Positions 9,292 through 18,495 of a DNA stretch of 64,000 bases are shown in pieces. The translations under genes and the position numbers were made by a program. The stretch is taken from contig CAKRYY010000002.1 of assembly GCA_934432885.1 (NCBI GenBank), forward strand, positions 41,362 through 105,361, in the 5' to 3' direction. The notes beneath the pieces are model-generated. The model made no database searches and was not told the origin of the DNA. It saw only the letters and a program-made list of their open reading frames with translations. Source of the stretch: an uncultured Lachnospiraceae bacterium. Its GTDB lineage: Bacteria > Bacillota > Clostridia > Lachnospirales > Lachnospiraceae. Position 1 is the first letter of the stretch. Every line of letters begins with the position of its first letter.

Positions 9292-9341
9292 AAAAAGAGT
9301 TTGCTCGCAGACTCTCTGTGCGCGAGCGGTGCCTGCAACTC
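9290..9341 (-). terminator. intrinsic terminator for the flippase operon (minus strand)
   Basis: On the minus strand GAGTT (9341-9337) pairs with AACTC (9301-9297), and GCTCGC (9327-9322) pairs with GCGAGC (9308-9303). A run of seven T (9296-9290) follows. The T run covers the stop codon of the convergent plus-strand gene. Confidence 0.65.
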
Positions 9342-9383
9342 AAAATGGAACCAATAGACAGCTGTCTAAGGGTTCCATTTTTT
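9342..9383 (+). terminator. intrinsic terminator for the 5428-9291 operon, overlapping the flippase gene end
   Basis: AAAATGGAACC (9342-9352) pairs with GGTTCCATTTT (9371-9381). Inside it, TAGACAG/CTGTCTA (9355-9368) forms a second perfect stem. Six T (9378-9383) follow on the plus strand. The stop and last codons of the convergent flippase gene lie in this hairpin. Confidence 0.75.
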
Positions 9384-10592
9384 CATATAAGCAGCAAAAT
9401 GTATCAAAAACCAGAGCAGCGTTACCAGGCTGGAGAAAAACAGCGCCACATTTACACCGTCCACGCCAAGCCACATAATACAGGGGTAGGACAATATGGC
9501 AGCAGCCAAAACACCAGCTCCTGCACCAAGCAAAAGTCCCCTTCCATCCCGCAGCACGGTCAAAAGCATTCCCATAAACCAAATCATTGCGATGATTCCG
9601 CAGCAGGCTACCGTCGGTAAAAGCAGATACGCATAAGGCTCAATGCTCTCCGTAAAGAGAAGCACAAGCGCCCATCTGCCAAGCAGCGCGCTTCCACCAA
9701 GCGCTGCTGCAACCAAAGCACAGATTGCCGCAGTCAGCTTTCCAAATAGCGTCAGGAATTTCTTTTTTTCATTTTCTGCCAGATATTCAGAAAACAGTGC
9801 TGTAAAGGTCGTAAAAATATAAGAGGCAAAAAGCTGGATTACGGAAGCCGGAATTGCCGCTGAGCTATAATAGCCGAGCATCTCTCCGCCCTCCAGCCTC
9901 TCCAGAAAGTATCTGGTAATCGGGACCGTTGCATTTAAGCAGACCGCATACAGGAAAAGTGGAAAACACTCCCTTGTCAGCGCTAAAAGAGGCGCAGATG
10001 AAAAATTCAGACGAAAGTGCGTATAGCCATACGCCTTTGGTATATCAAATGCAAAAAGCACCATATATGCGGCCAAAGCCATCGCAGCAGTCGTTATCCC
10101 CAGATTTCCTGTCAGCTTCACCCCTGCCAGAAACAAAAGCAGTGTCAGAATTCCCCGCATCAGGAATGATTTTCCGGCAGTGTCCAGTCTCCACACGCGC
10201 TGGTCAATCCCATGAAATACATCGGCAATGGGTTCACTTAACCGATAAAGCATAAACAGCAGGAGAAACCCTGTTACATACATCGTATAACCATTGCTGA
10301 AAACAAATACCGCATACAGGATAAAGGCAGCGATGGCTGCAAGCAGCCTGTGCGTTACATAGACATCCGCCGTATATTTTTCATTCTGATCGGAAACCTG
10401 AAAATTCCGGATGCTGAAATAAGCTATATTGGTAAATACGTTTGTCAGGGAAAGCCCCAGTGACAAGTATCCTGCCTGTGTATAATCTGCAAGCCGGACA
10501 ATCAAAATCGTCATCGCCCACTGTGCGGCGATAAAGCCTGTCGATCCAATCACGTTCCATAGCATATTTCTGCGAATGACATCCGTTTTCAT
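9366..10592 (-). CDS. polysaccharide flippase, Wzx/MATE-like
   Basis: A 408-residue, very hydrophobic protein with about twelve membrane helices and short charged loops, the architecture of Wzx-type (MOP superfamily) exporters that flip lipid-linked oligosaccharide. The N terminus NMLWNVIGSTGFIAAQWAMT and the early helix pair with ADYTQAGYLSLGLSLTNVF are typical. I chose the ATG at 10592, 1 nt after the stop of the CotH-type gene, with GAGGAAG upstream. The open frame continues to 10736, but only through the end of that gene. It is the last gene of the 18346-9366 operon. A third flippase besides two ABC-type candidates in the window suggests more than one glycan product. Confidence 0.8.
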   Translation of the reverse strand: MKTDVIRRNMLWNVIGSTGFIAAQWAMTILIVRLADYTQAGYLSLGLSLTNVFTNIAYFSIRNFQVSDQNEKYTADVYVTHRLLAAIAAFILYAVFVFSNGYTMYVTGFLLLFMLYRLSEPIADVFHGIDQRVWRLDTAGKSFLMRGILTLLLFLAGVKLTGNLGITTAAMALAAYMVLFAFDIPKAYGYTHFRLNFSSAPLLALTRECFPLFLYAVCLNATVPITRYFLERLEGGEMLGYYSSAAIPASVIQLFASYIFTTFTALFSEYLAENEKKKFLTLFGKLTAAICALVAAALGGSALLGRWALVLLFTESIEPYAYLLLPTVACCGIIAMIWFMGMLLTVLRDGRGLLLGAGAGVLAAAILSYPCIMWLGVDGVNVALFFSSLVTLLWFLIHFAAYMKKWNP

Positions 10593-10593
10593 C

Positions 10594-12363
10594 TTACTCT
10601 TCCTCACTGTAAACTGCCCGCAGCGTAAAAGGGATTCCATCGTACGGCTGCGTAAAATCGTAAGGCTCTCCGGTATCCTCCAAAATCCAGCCAGCAAAGC
10701 GATAGCCCTCAAGCTTAGGGTCCCGCGGCTCTGCAAGCGTCCTTCCCTCTACCGCATCTATATTCTTCACATAAATCGTACCTTCGCCTGCATCCAGAGG
10801 AATTTTATCATAAGCCCTTCCCTCCAGCCAGATGTCTGTAAGAAACGCCTTACGCTTCGTTAAAAATTCCTTGATGCCATCAATTTCTGCCTGATACTCC
10901 TGCTCAAATGCCAGCTCATTCCCATATTTAAAATCTTCAAAGGGGTCCCAGCGCATGTAGTCCATCGCGGCGCTCTCCCAGACCTCATCACGATAAGCAT
11001 CTATCTTCGTCTCTAACATTCCATCAATAGCAGGAACGGCCGTTTGGGCAAACTCTTCTATCACTCTTTCCCGGAAAGCCGGAATCTGCCACAAATCATA
11101 CCACCAGGAAGCATCCTCCTGCTTCGCTGCCGCATAAATCCCCTGCGGAGTCTGAAAATCAACCGGTCTGGTATGCTCAATCAGGGGATTGCCCAGCGTC
11201 TTATCATAGTCCCATACGGGACCGGCATATAAAAGCTGCCCCTCACCTGCATCCTGATAGAAATACTGGCTTGTATACATTGCATCCAGATTTTTTCCGA
11301 TTTCTTCAATCAGATATTTCCGCGCAAAGCTCGTCATATCCAGCCGGTCTTTCGGAAACGTACCCAACCGGATGCTATCCTCTGCGTTCTGGAAGCATTG
11401 CTCTATATAGGCAAGCTGCGCAGCCGTAGGCTGCTTCGGGCGTTTTACTACCACATTTTGTCCATTGGTTGTCTGAAAACGGTACTCTGCCTCTGCCAAA
11501 CGATCCTCCGTATTATATTCCAGTGTAACCAGAAATCCCGTCTTTGTATCCCGGGTATCCGTATTGATTGCAATGCCGCCTGCGCCTGTTTCCACCTTCT
11601 CTGAGAGCTGATAGCTGCCCCGATACTCCTCATTGACATACAAATCCACAAACCGGCTGACAGGCGAATAGGGAAGCCCCATATCCGCTGCCATATCATA
11701 CATAATTCTGTCCCGCAAAAGAGACTGGTCCTGTCTGTTTGCCAAAAGGATGTACTTCTTTTTATTACCGCTGCCAAGCAGATCAGCGCTATCCTCTAAC
11801 GTCATCTGGTAAGGCTTTTTATCCTCTAAAAAGGTCGCATTTCCTCGCGACTTTAATTTTTCCAGCTTTCCTTCCGAAAGCAAGCTGCCGTCTGCATTGA
11901 CCATCCGATACCAGCCCGGTTCGCCGTTTCCCTTTTTCTCCTCAATATAGGTCAGGCTGCCAGACTGTGTTGTCAGAAAAAGCGCCGGTACTGTGCCAGA
12001 ATGTAAAACTACCACCTGAAAACTGTTATCTCCGACCTGCAGACTGTGTTCCCCCTTAAGAAGTGTTGTCAGTTCACCGCTTCGCGGCAGCAGATCGCCA
12101 TCCCAGCTTACTTTTTTTCCATACACTCCAGTGATTCTGCCACCGTCATCCTCCTCCCAGAAGGAGGGCAGAAACAAATATTCTTTATTATCATAGTAAT
12201 TATGCCAGAGCTTTATTGTAGCCTCTCCAGCTCCGGTTTCTATACTGACCGCTATTTTATCCCATGTAACAGGCTGCTTCCTTCGCATCCACCCTATAAG
12301 AAGCAGGCAAATGCAAAGGCCTCCACAGGCTGCCGCCAGGATAAAAATTTTCCCTTTTTTCAT
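10594..12363 (-). CDS. membrane-anchored CotH-family (spore-coat kinase-like) protein with InlB-type repeat
   Basis: A 589-residue protein with an N-terminal membrane anchor (about 7-25), an external region, a CotH kinase-like domain (about 160-480) and a C-terminal InlB B-type (Flg_new) repeat near 540-589 with GYRFAGW and ending in FTLRAVY. CotH features seen are LKSRGNATF (170-178), a lysine at 183 in KKPYQMTLED, LYVNEEYRGSYQLSEKV, and the metal-binding-like GPVWDYDKTLG (D385, D387). CotH proteins phosphorylate spore-coat proteins in Bacillus, and other family members sit in exopolysaccharide loci. The predicted location here is outside the cell, where ATP is scarce, so its substrate is unclear. 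It lies between a GT4 gene (14-nt gap) and a flippase gene (1-nt gap). Confidence 0.85.
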   Translation of the reverse strand: MKKGKIFILAAACGGLCICLLLIGWMRRKQPVTWDKIAVSIETGAGEATIKLWHNYYDNKEYLFLPSFWEEDDGGRITGVYGKKVSWDGDLLPRSGELTTLLKGEHSLQVGDNSFQVVVLHSGTVPALFLTTQSGSLTYIEEKKGNGEPGWYRMVNADGSLLSEGKLEKLKSRGNATFLEDKKPYQMTLEDSADLLGSGNKKKYILLANRQDQSLLRDRIMYDMAADMGLPYSPVSRFVDLYVNEEYRGSYQLSEKVETGAGGIAINTDTRDTKTGFLVTLEYNTEDRLAEAEYRFQTTNGQNVVVKRPKQPTAAQLAYIEQCFQNAEDSIRLGTFPKDRLDMTSFARKYLIEEIGKNLDAMYTSQYFYQDAGEGQLLYAGPVWDYDKTLGNPLIEHTRPVDFQTPQGIYAAAKQEDASWWYDLWQIPAFRERVIEEFAQTAVPAIDGMLETKIDAYRDEVWESAAMDYMRWDPFEDFKYGNELAFEQEYQAEIDGIKEFLTKRKAFLTDIWLEGRAYDKIPLDAGEGTIYVKNIDAVEGRTLAEPRDPKLEGYRFAGWILEDTGEPYDFTQPYDGIPFTLRAVYSEEE

Positions 12364-12377
12364 GTGTTATGCCTTTT

Positions 12378-13511
12378 CTATTTTCTCAAAAGAAGGTTCT
12401 CATAAAAGGCGGCAAGCCATTTCGCATTGTCACTTACCGCATAGCCTGCCTGTGCAACCTGCTCCGCATAGCTTTCCCGCATGCGGACCGCAGATAGCAT
12501 TTGAAGCGCCATATCCGCCCATTTTTCTTCTGAAGCCGAAAGCGGCAGCGTCTGTACCAAATCCGTTATCACAACCTCATCTGTCACCACATCTGACATC
12601 AGAATCGGAAGCCCTGCCGCCTGCGCTTCTACAAGTGTTACCGGAAGTCCTTCAAATAAAGAAGGAAAGACAACTGCGTCCGCAGCAGCCATCAATGCGG
12701 GAATATCCTCACGGATTCCCAGAAAATGTACCCTGTCTGCAATGCCCGCCGCCTGTGCCTGCTCCTGAAGCCTTTGCGCAAGCGGTCCCTCGCCGCACAG
12801 CCAAAGCTGCGCAGCAGCATTTTTCCGCAGTATTGCAGCAAAAATTCGCAGCAAAAAGGTATGATTCTTTTGTTCCTCCATGCGTCCTATATGCAAAAAT
12901 ACCAAGGCATTCTGCTTATCTGGTTCCTTTGCCATCGCTATCCGCATCTGGTTTCTGACATTTTCTGAAAATCGAAAAGCCTCCGGCTCAATCCCATTTT
13001 TCAGAACATAAAAATGACTGCTCTGGCAGGCGCGTTTTCCATAAAGCCAAATACCCGCCCGCTTTGAGCAGGCAAGAAGTTCATCTGCCAGAAAGCGCAG
13101 CGGATACTGTAGAATATTTTTAACAAGCGCCGAAAAACCTCTCCCGGAGGACGTGTTGTGACTGTGAACAATCGTAACCAGCCCCGCCTTCTTTGCCTCT
13201 GAAAGGTAAAGCGCGGCGGTACTTCTTACATGCCCATGAATGATTCGATATTCAGGATGCTCTCTGAAAAAGCGCCGCCATTGCCTGCGATACGAAAAGA
13301 GCGTTCTCATACGAAAGGGCTCCATACTGTAAATCCGTCCTCCAAGCCTGGAAACCTCTTCCGTATAGTCGCAGACATCCCGCGTATGAATTACAAAGTC
13401 AAACTGAAACCGGCTTCTGTCTATATGCCGGTAAAGGTTCATAATCATGGTTTCCGCACCGCCTCTATCCAGCCGTCCCAGTACCTGTAATATCCGTATC
13501 TGTTCTTCCAT
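12378..13511 (-). CDS. GT4 glycosyltransferase
   Basis: GT-B fold transferase of 377 residues. The N-terminal glycine loop is LGRLDRGGAETM, the donor-site region contains LHIGRMEEQKNHTFLL, and the retaining-enzyme motif EGLPVTLVEAQAAGLP supplies the E-x7-E pair. It would act in the cytoplasm on a lipid-linked acceptor. Two starts compete: ATG 13511 with GGTAGGTG in front, or TTG 13532 seven codons earlier. I prefer the ATG. It is part of the minus operon with SGNH, MBOAT and flippase genes. The sugar cannot be predicted. Confidence 0.88.
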   Translation of the reverse strand: MEEQIRILQVLGRLDRGGAETMIMNLYRHIDRSRFQFDFVIHTRDVCDYTEEVSRLGGRIYSMEPFRMRTLFSYRRQWRRFFREHPEYRIIHGHVRSTAALYLSEAKKAGLVTIVHSHNTSSGRGFSALVKNILQYPLRFLADELLACSKRAGIWLYGKRACQSSHFYVLKNGIEPEAFRFSENVRNQMRIAMAKEPDKQNALVFLHIGRMEEQKNHTFLLRIFAAILRKNAAAQLWLCGEGPLAQRLQEQAQAAGIADRVHFLGIREDIPALMAAADAVVFPSLFEGLPVTLVEAQAAGLPILMSDVVTDEVVITDLVQTLPLSASEEKWADMALQMLSAVRMRESYAEQVAQAGYAVSDNAKWLAAFYENLLLRK

Positions 13512-13577
13512 TGCCGCACCTACCTTTGCCAAACCTGCCGCTCTCTGCAGCCGCCGGCTTTTAAAGCCATCCGTATA

Positions 13578-15011
13578 TTACTGTGTCTGCCGCACTGCAT
13601 GCGCAGGATCATAGGCATCAAATCCGGCTATATCTGCCAGCTGTTCCCATTCATTGTCATATACGAGAATTGTCAGTCCGTCATCCACAAGCTGAAATAC
13701 CTCCCGGTTCCAGGTAATGCTGTAGCCAGTAAGTCTGATATGGTCATTTGCCTCCGTCCAGCTCCACGCACCATCCTGCTGCCCGATAAGACCGCTGATG
13801 CACTCACCGTTCCTTACTGCAAAGCTGCCACCCTCTGCCAGAGCCTCGCCGTCAAGTCCAAATGCCTGTGCCAGAGCATCCAGAAACTCCCGCATCGGCT
13901 GCGTATCTCCCGTTACGGAAAATACAATCGTATGTCCGTCATAAGGAAGCAGATTCATATATTCCGGCAAAGCATCCGTTCTGGAAAGGATTTCATTCTG
14001 TCTGTCATGCGCACGCTCCCGCAGGGCAATATCCCAGCCGTTTTCGCCATCAGTTCCTCTCCAGTCCTGCAAATCATAATGCTCCTTTAAATATGCACCC
14101 ATATAGTCAGAAGCTTTTTTTGAGCCATAACGGTTAAAATGCGTATTATCCCTGAAATCTGTTGCCGTATCAACCTTAAGCTCATCCATCAGCGAATAAT
14201 AATCTATAAACGGAACCTCATAGTTCTTTGCAAGTTCACTGACCGCCTTTGTCTGACCAATATTCCACCCGACATTCGGTGATTTAAACAGAAGCAGGGA
14301 AATATCATTTTCCTTACAGAGTGCAACCATCTTTTCAAATACCCGAATATTTTCTTCCGGAATTTCAAAGGCTTCTTCATCATAATAAGAGGAAAAGTCA
14401 AGCGGATTCTCTGACACAAGATCCGGTGTATAAGCTCCCTTGGCATAATTATCATAGCTCTCATAATTTTCAAGGAAGTCATCTCTGCCAAGCTCCTGCC
14501 AACGGTCCTTATACTGCATAAGCGGTATCAGATAGGACAATGCTTCTCCCCTGTCATTTGGGAACATTTCCAAAAGTCCCTTAGCCTTGGTCGCAGAAAA
14601 CGGCAGATCCGTAATGCCATAATTTAAGTTATCCGGAACAAGCTCCTTGCTGATACACAGCGCCTCCAGCGCAATTACTTTGGGCTTTTGCGTTTTCAGT
14701 GCTTCCTGCATAAAAAGATAGCTTAACGCAAAGGGCTGCGCCGAGCTGCCAAAATCGTAAGCTGCAATTCCATAATCCTCATACAGCACCAGCGGATCTA
14801 TAGTGCAAAACATTGTACTTGCACCCACAAAAAGCACATCAATGCTATTTCTCTCTTCCTGATAGAAGCCCCGTACACTGTCGCTTCCCCTGTGCCCCAT
14901 ATTCAATTTCAAAATCTTCTGTGTGCCAAAAAGCAGCCCCGCTAAAAGCAGCAGAAAAAGTACCGCCTCTAAGATCACTCTTCCGATTTTCAAACATTTC
15001 GTCTGTTTCAT
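13578..15011 (-). CDS. SGNH/GDSL-like acyltransferase partner (DltD/AlgJ-like), membrane-anchored
   Basis: A 477-residue protein with an N-terminal membrane helix (about 12-30) and an external SGNH-type domain. Block I is LFVGASTMFCTIDP with the nucleophile serine, and block V is DNTHFNRYGSKKASDYMG with the Asp-x-x-His pair. This is the arrangement of DltD, AlgJ and AlgX, which receive an acyl group from an MBOAT protein and pass it to an external polymer. The MBOAT gene is directly upstream (18-nt gap), which makes the pairing very likely. A C-terminal extension of about 140 residues carries a second acidic domain that I do not recognise. The ATG at 15011 has AAGGA 8 nt upstream. Confidence 0.82.
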   Translation of the reverse strand: MKQTKCLKIGRVILEAVLFLLLLAGLLFGTQKILKLNMGHRGSDSVRGFYQEERNSIDVLFVGASTMFCTIDPLVLYEDYGIAAYDFGSSAQPFALSYLFMQEALKTQKPKVIALEALCISKELVPDNLNYGITDLPFSATKAKGLLEMFPNDRGEALSYLIPLMQYKDRWQELGRDDFLENYESYDNYAKGAYTPDLVSENPLDFSSYYDEEAFEIPEENIRVFEKMVALCKENDISLLLFKSPNVGWNIGQTKAVSELAKNYEVPFIDYYSLMDELKVDTATDFRDNTHFNRYGSKKASDYMGAYLKEHYDLQDWRGTDGENGWDIALRERAHDRQNEILSRTDALPEYMNLLPYDGHTIVFSVTGDTQPMREFLDALAQAFGLDGEALAEGGSFAVRNGECISGLIGQQDGAWSWTEANDHIRLTGYSITWNREVFQLVDDGLTILVYDNEWEQLADIAGFDAYDPAHAVRQTQ

Positions 15012-15029
15012 CTCATTATTCCTTATCTA

Positions 15030-16523
15030 TCAGAACTGAAAATAAATGAAATTTTCTGCGCTGTACGAAGGTCCGTACGCACCAAATAAAACCACTGCCA
15101 GAATACAGCCAAGCAATGTAAGGTACCGGAACCAGATACACTGCGCAGAAAGCCAGCAGTCAAAGGTAAGCTCCCGTTTATACTTCAGCCAGTCTACCAG
15201 CAGCAGAATAATAACTGCCACAATTACAACGTGCATATATTTTTCAGTGATGCCAAGCGTATACAGACTGCCGTCAAAAAGCGCCCAGGGATTCCATCTG
15301 GTAAACATGTGCCATAAATACTGGAAGCCGTCCCTGACTGTCGGCATTTTGAAAACAACAATAGTAAAGCACACCACCAGCCAGCATTTAACTGTCCGCA
15401 CCAATCGATAGCCAAACGATTCCGTTTTGGTATGGAGCTTATTGTTTACCTTCGTGATAATCGGCCTTGCAATATCATCTCCAATTTCACATATTCCCTG
15501 CAGCAATCCCCACATGATAAAATGCCATGCAGCGCCATGCCAGATTCCACTGACAAAGAAGGTTATCATCAGATTTCTGTACCGCTTCAGGGTGCCCTTT
15601 CGATTTCCCCCAAGCGGAATATAGACATAATCCCTTAACCATGTACCCAAGGAGAGGTGCCATCTTGCCCAGTATTCCCGCACTGTCTTTGCAAAAAATG
15701 GTGCACGGAAATTTTCTGTCAGCTTAAAGCCCATAATCTTTGCCATACCTGCCGCCATATCAATACAGCCTGCAAAATCCGCATAAAGCTGAATGTAGAA
15801 TGCAGCCGCAGCAACAAAAAGCTCTGTAGAACCAAAAGACTGGTAATCACTAAATACTGTGCCGGTTAAAAGCGAAAGCCTGTCCGCAATCACCAGCTTT
15901 TCAAAGTATCCCCACGCCATCCTGCTGATGCCCTCTGTAATCCGTCCAAAGTCCCATAGGGAAAAAGAGGAGCATGCTCTGATCTGGTTCAGAAAATCCG
16001 CCCTTTCAATCGGTCCGACTATAATCTTGGGGAAAAATGAAATATACAGTGCATAATACAGGAAATTATGCTCAGCCTGTATTTTTCCCATATAAATATC
16101 TGCAAGATAGCTAATCATCTGAAAGGTAAAATACGAAATTCCCGCCGGTAAAATCAAAGAAAATGGCAGAGAAAGCGGCGCTGCTCCAAACCGCCCTGTT
16201 ACCATATTCAGGCTCTCAAGGAAAAAGCCTGTATATTTGAAAAGAAAAAGCACCGCCAGAACCGTTCCTGCGCCTGCCCAGAAAACAAATCTTTTTTTCT
16301 TTTTTTCCGCTTCCTTCCCCTGAAGCTGCTCTAACCTGATTCCTGTAAAGTAGGAAGCTGCAGTTACCGCCAGCAAAATCAGAAGCGCTTTTACAGAAAA
16401 GCAGGCATAGAAGACATAGCTTGCTATCAGCAGCCACACTGCCCTGCATTTACGCGGAATTACAAAATACAAAAGCAATACAGCAGGTAGAAATATAAAA
16501 AACTGGTAAGAATAAAATAGCAT
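15030..16523 (-). CDS. MBOAT family O-acyltransferase (AlgI-like)
   Basis: Polytopic 497-residue acyltransferase. The family motifs are IIVGPIERADFL, YADFAGCIDMAAGMA, REYWARWHLSLGTWLRDYVYIPLGG (shown in part) and the catalytic-His stretch SGIWHGAAWHFIMWG. It is full length. It would transfer acetyl or another acyl group across the membrane to the SGNH partner encoded next. A clear AAAGGAGAG precedes the ATG, 2 nt after the stop of the GT39-like gene. It is one of three MBOAT proteins in the window. Confidence 0.92.
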   Translation of the reverse strand: MLFYSYQFFIFLPAVLLLYFVIPRKCRAVWLLIASYVFYACFSVKALLILLAVTAASYFTGIRLEQLQGKEAEKKKKRFVFWAGAGTVLAVLFLFKYTGFFLESLNMVTGRFGAAPLSLPFSLILPAGISYFTFQMISYLADIYMGKIQAEHNFLYYALYISFFPKIIVGPIERADFLNQIRACSSFSLWDFGRITEGISRMAWGYFEKLVIADRLSLLTGTVFSDYQSFGSTELFVAAAAFYIQLYADFAGCIDMAAGMAKIMGFKLTENFRAPFFAKTVREYWARWHLSLGTWLRDYVYIPLGGNRKGTLKRYRNLMITFFVSGIWHGAAWHFIMWGLLQGICEIGDDIARPIITKVNNKLHTKTESFGYRLVRTVKCWLVVCFTIVVFKMPTVRDGFQYLWHMFTRWNPWALFDGSLYTLGITEKYMHVVIVAVIILLLVDWLKYKRELTFDCWLSAQCIWFRYLTLLGCILAVVLFGAYGPSYSAENFIYFQF

Positions 16524-16525
16524 GA

Positions 16526-18346
16526 TTACTCTCCTTTGGTAATGACAAGCGGCGTGCAGCCAAGCTCCTCATACCAGTATTTATCTTCATTGCAAAGCTG
16601 AAGGGAAACTTTAGAATCTCCATTCCAGTCAAACTGCAGCGGCATATCATAATAAGCGCCCGGCGCCAGATTTTTCCAGAGATTGGTGCCGACCTCTTCC
16701 CTGTCTTTGCATGCAAGCCTTACGTTATCAAAATCCGTGTTGATAAAGCTTTCGCCTGTGTTGGTTACACGCACCGTTGCATAACAGGTATCCCCTTCCT
16801 CCTCCTGGGAAATCAGCTCATAGCTTACATCCGCTTTCATGTCCCGGGGATACCTGGCATAATAATATAGCGGCGTTTCATATTCATCCAATACGATTTC
16901 CAGACTTCCCTGCTCACTTGCCGCATCCAGCAGCGGACCAATCCGCTCCGTCGGTGCATGGGATGCCAGTATATAACACCGATCTTCCTTAAGCACCTTG
17001 GATATATCTCCTTTGGCATCCTCCTTATCCAGCGTATCCGTCGCCCAGATAATATTATCCTGCGTTCCCTTTCCAATGTGCTGTGTATCATAGCCTATTT
17101 TATACTTTGTCACCGGAATACTCTGATAATATACATAAACCTTCTCGCCTTCCTCTACATGCTCCTGCAAATAAGCAATCGGCTGGTTTGCCTCTTCGCC
17201 CTTCCAGAATACATTTTCCGCATGGCGGTAGACCAGAATTCCATTATTGGTCAACATCAGCGTAAACATCAAAAAGACGGCTACCAGCTCTGCCTTGCGG
17301 CTGCTGACCGCCATTTTATCAACTGCATAAAACGCAAGAATGGTAAACAGTGGGAAGGAAAAGCACCACAGCCTGTCGGCAATCGGAAACATGTGGATTG
17401 AAGATGCAAAGAGCGCTACCAGAAAGCCCAGCGCTATTACCCTGCAATATCTGTTTCTTTCCCAGAAAATCCCCAAAAGCAGCGCTGCCACTACCAGCGC
17501 TGTTATAAAAATCCGCGCCTCCCGAAAGGTAATGAAAATCTCGTATATCATCGACTGTGCCATTTTCAAATCCGCAATACTCTTTGGTATTAACGGAAAG
17601 TCGGCATTCTCCCAATAGCTCTGCATCGTAGCGCTCTGCGCGGTTCCCCGCAGCCAGTAGAAATAATAGCATAAGAAGCTTCCGCCAACACCAACGCCCG
17701 TCAGAATACTGTTCCTGACTGCCATTTTTTCCTTTGTAAAGACACCCGCAAGAAATTCGTACAGCAAAATTCCGCCAATAAAAAAGCAGGCTGGATTGGC
17801 ACCCCACAAAAAAATCATATCTGCAAGTGCCATCTTCCACCATGCAAGTCCCTTCTCTTTGTACAGGTAATAGACAACCAATACCAAAAGCACCCAGATA
17901 CATTCTGAGAGATACTGCTTGAACATATTTGAATACTGCAAAAGGAAGTTCATGTTTGCAAGAAATGCGGATACAAGAATCGGATATTTTATGCGAAACA
18001 GTCTCTTCGCTGCAAACCATGACAGAAAAAGCACAAGCACATACGAAAAAATAGAAAAGCTCCGCAGCACAAATTCCGTATTGCCGAAAACAAGCGTCAG
18101 CAGCTTTACAAGATAAAGATATAATACCGGAGCACTCTGATCCCATTCAAAAATACCGCTTGTCAGAGTAAAAAGCGAGCGTTTGCTGAAAGAATAGGCA
18201 AGCATCGCCTCATCCAGCCAAAGGGATCTTCCGACACAGTTCATGAAAATGCTGACGCCGATTCCGGCAAAAATAATCAGCAATCCAAGAATATCCGCCG
18301 CCTTTTTTAACTTGTTTTCCTGTTTCCACGCATACCAGACCCGCAT
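16526..18346 (-). CDS. GT39-like GT-C membrane glycosyltransferase
   Basis: A 606-residue membrane protein resembling the dolichyl-phosphate-mannose mannosyltransferase (GT39/ArnT) group. The first external loop holds CVGRSLWLDEAMLAYSF with the catalytic-type Asp-Glu, and about ten helices follow. The C terminus (about residues 390-606) is a large external domain. It would use a polyprenyl-phosphate sugar outside the membrane. It is a close paralogue of the 20582-22066 product but carries an extra C-terminal segment of roughly 100 residues. Start choice: AAGGA lies 11 nt before ATG 18346 but only 2 nt before ATG 18355, and the paralogue aligns with 18346. The promoter is at 18389-18417. Confidence 0.8.
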   Translation of the reverse strand: MRVWYAWKQENKLKKAADILGLLIIFAGIGVSIFMNCVGRSLWLDEAMLAYSFSKRSLFTLTSGIFEWDQSAPVLYLYLVKLLTLVFGNTEFVLRSFSIFSYVLVLFLSWFAAKRLFRIKYPILVSAFLANMNFLLQYSNMFKQYLSECIWVLLVLVVYYLYKEKGLAWWKMALADMIFLWGANPACFFIGGILLYEFLAGVFTKEKMAVRNSILTGVGVGGSFLCYYFYWLRGTAQSATMQSYWENADFPLIPKSIADLKMAQSMIYEIFITFREARIFITALVVAALLLGIFWERNRYCRVIALGFLVALFASSIHMFPIADRLWCFSFPLFTILAFYAVDKMAVSSRKAELVAVFLMFTLMLTNNGILVYRHAENVFWKGEEANQPIAYLQEHVEEGEKVYVYYQSIPVTKYKIGYDTQHIGKGTQDNIIWATDTLDKEDAKGDISKVLKEDRCYILASHAPTERIGPLLDAASEQGSLEIVLDEYETPLYYYARYPRDMKADVSYELISQEEEGDTCYATVRVTNTGESFINTDFDNVRLACKDREEVGTNLWKNLAPGAYYDMPLQFDWNGDSKVSLQLCNEDKYWYEELGCTPLVITKGE

Positions 18347-18388
18347 AAAACTCATAATCCTTCTCTTCACTTCAATTTTTATCTTTAT

Positions 18389-18417
18389 AGTATAACAAAT
18401 CCCCAAAATCATGTAAA
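18389..18417 (-). promoter_or_regulatory. promoter of the GT39/MBOAT/SGNH/CotH/flippase operon
   Basis: Minus strand: -35 TTTACA at 18417-18412, a 17-nt spacer, -10 TATACT at 18394-18389, and TGT before the -10 (extended form). It is divergent from the GT4 gene at 18496. Confidence 0.7.
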
Positions 18418-18463
18418 CTCTATCGTTGTTTTATTTTCCAAAGTATGTTAGCATTTACTTGGT

Positions 18464-18469
18464 TATACT
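18464..18469 (+). promoter_or_regulatory. -10 element for the GT4/GT2 pair
   Basis: TATACT lies 26 nt before the ATG at 18496 and is inside the short divergent region. No convincing -35 is visible 17 nt upstream, so activation or a weak promoter is possible. Confidence 0.4.
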
Positions 18470-18495
18470 ATTATCCGAAAAGGCGGTTTTATTCT

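Noticed and set aside
12311..12958. Plus-strand open frame of about 215 codons opposite the GT4 gene at 12378-13511.
   Set aside because: Proline/glutamine-rich, antisense translation of a real gene; no family features.
17319..18146. Minus-strand open frame of 275 codons within the GT39-like gene, other frame.
   Set aside because: Cys-rich random translation overlapping a clear membrane enzyme; shadow frame.
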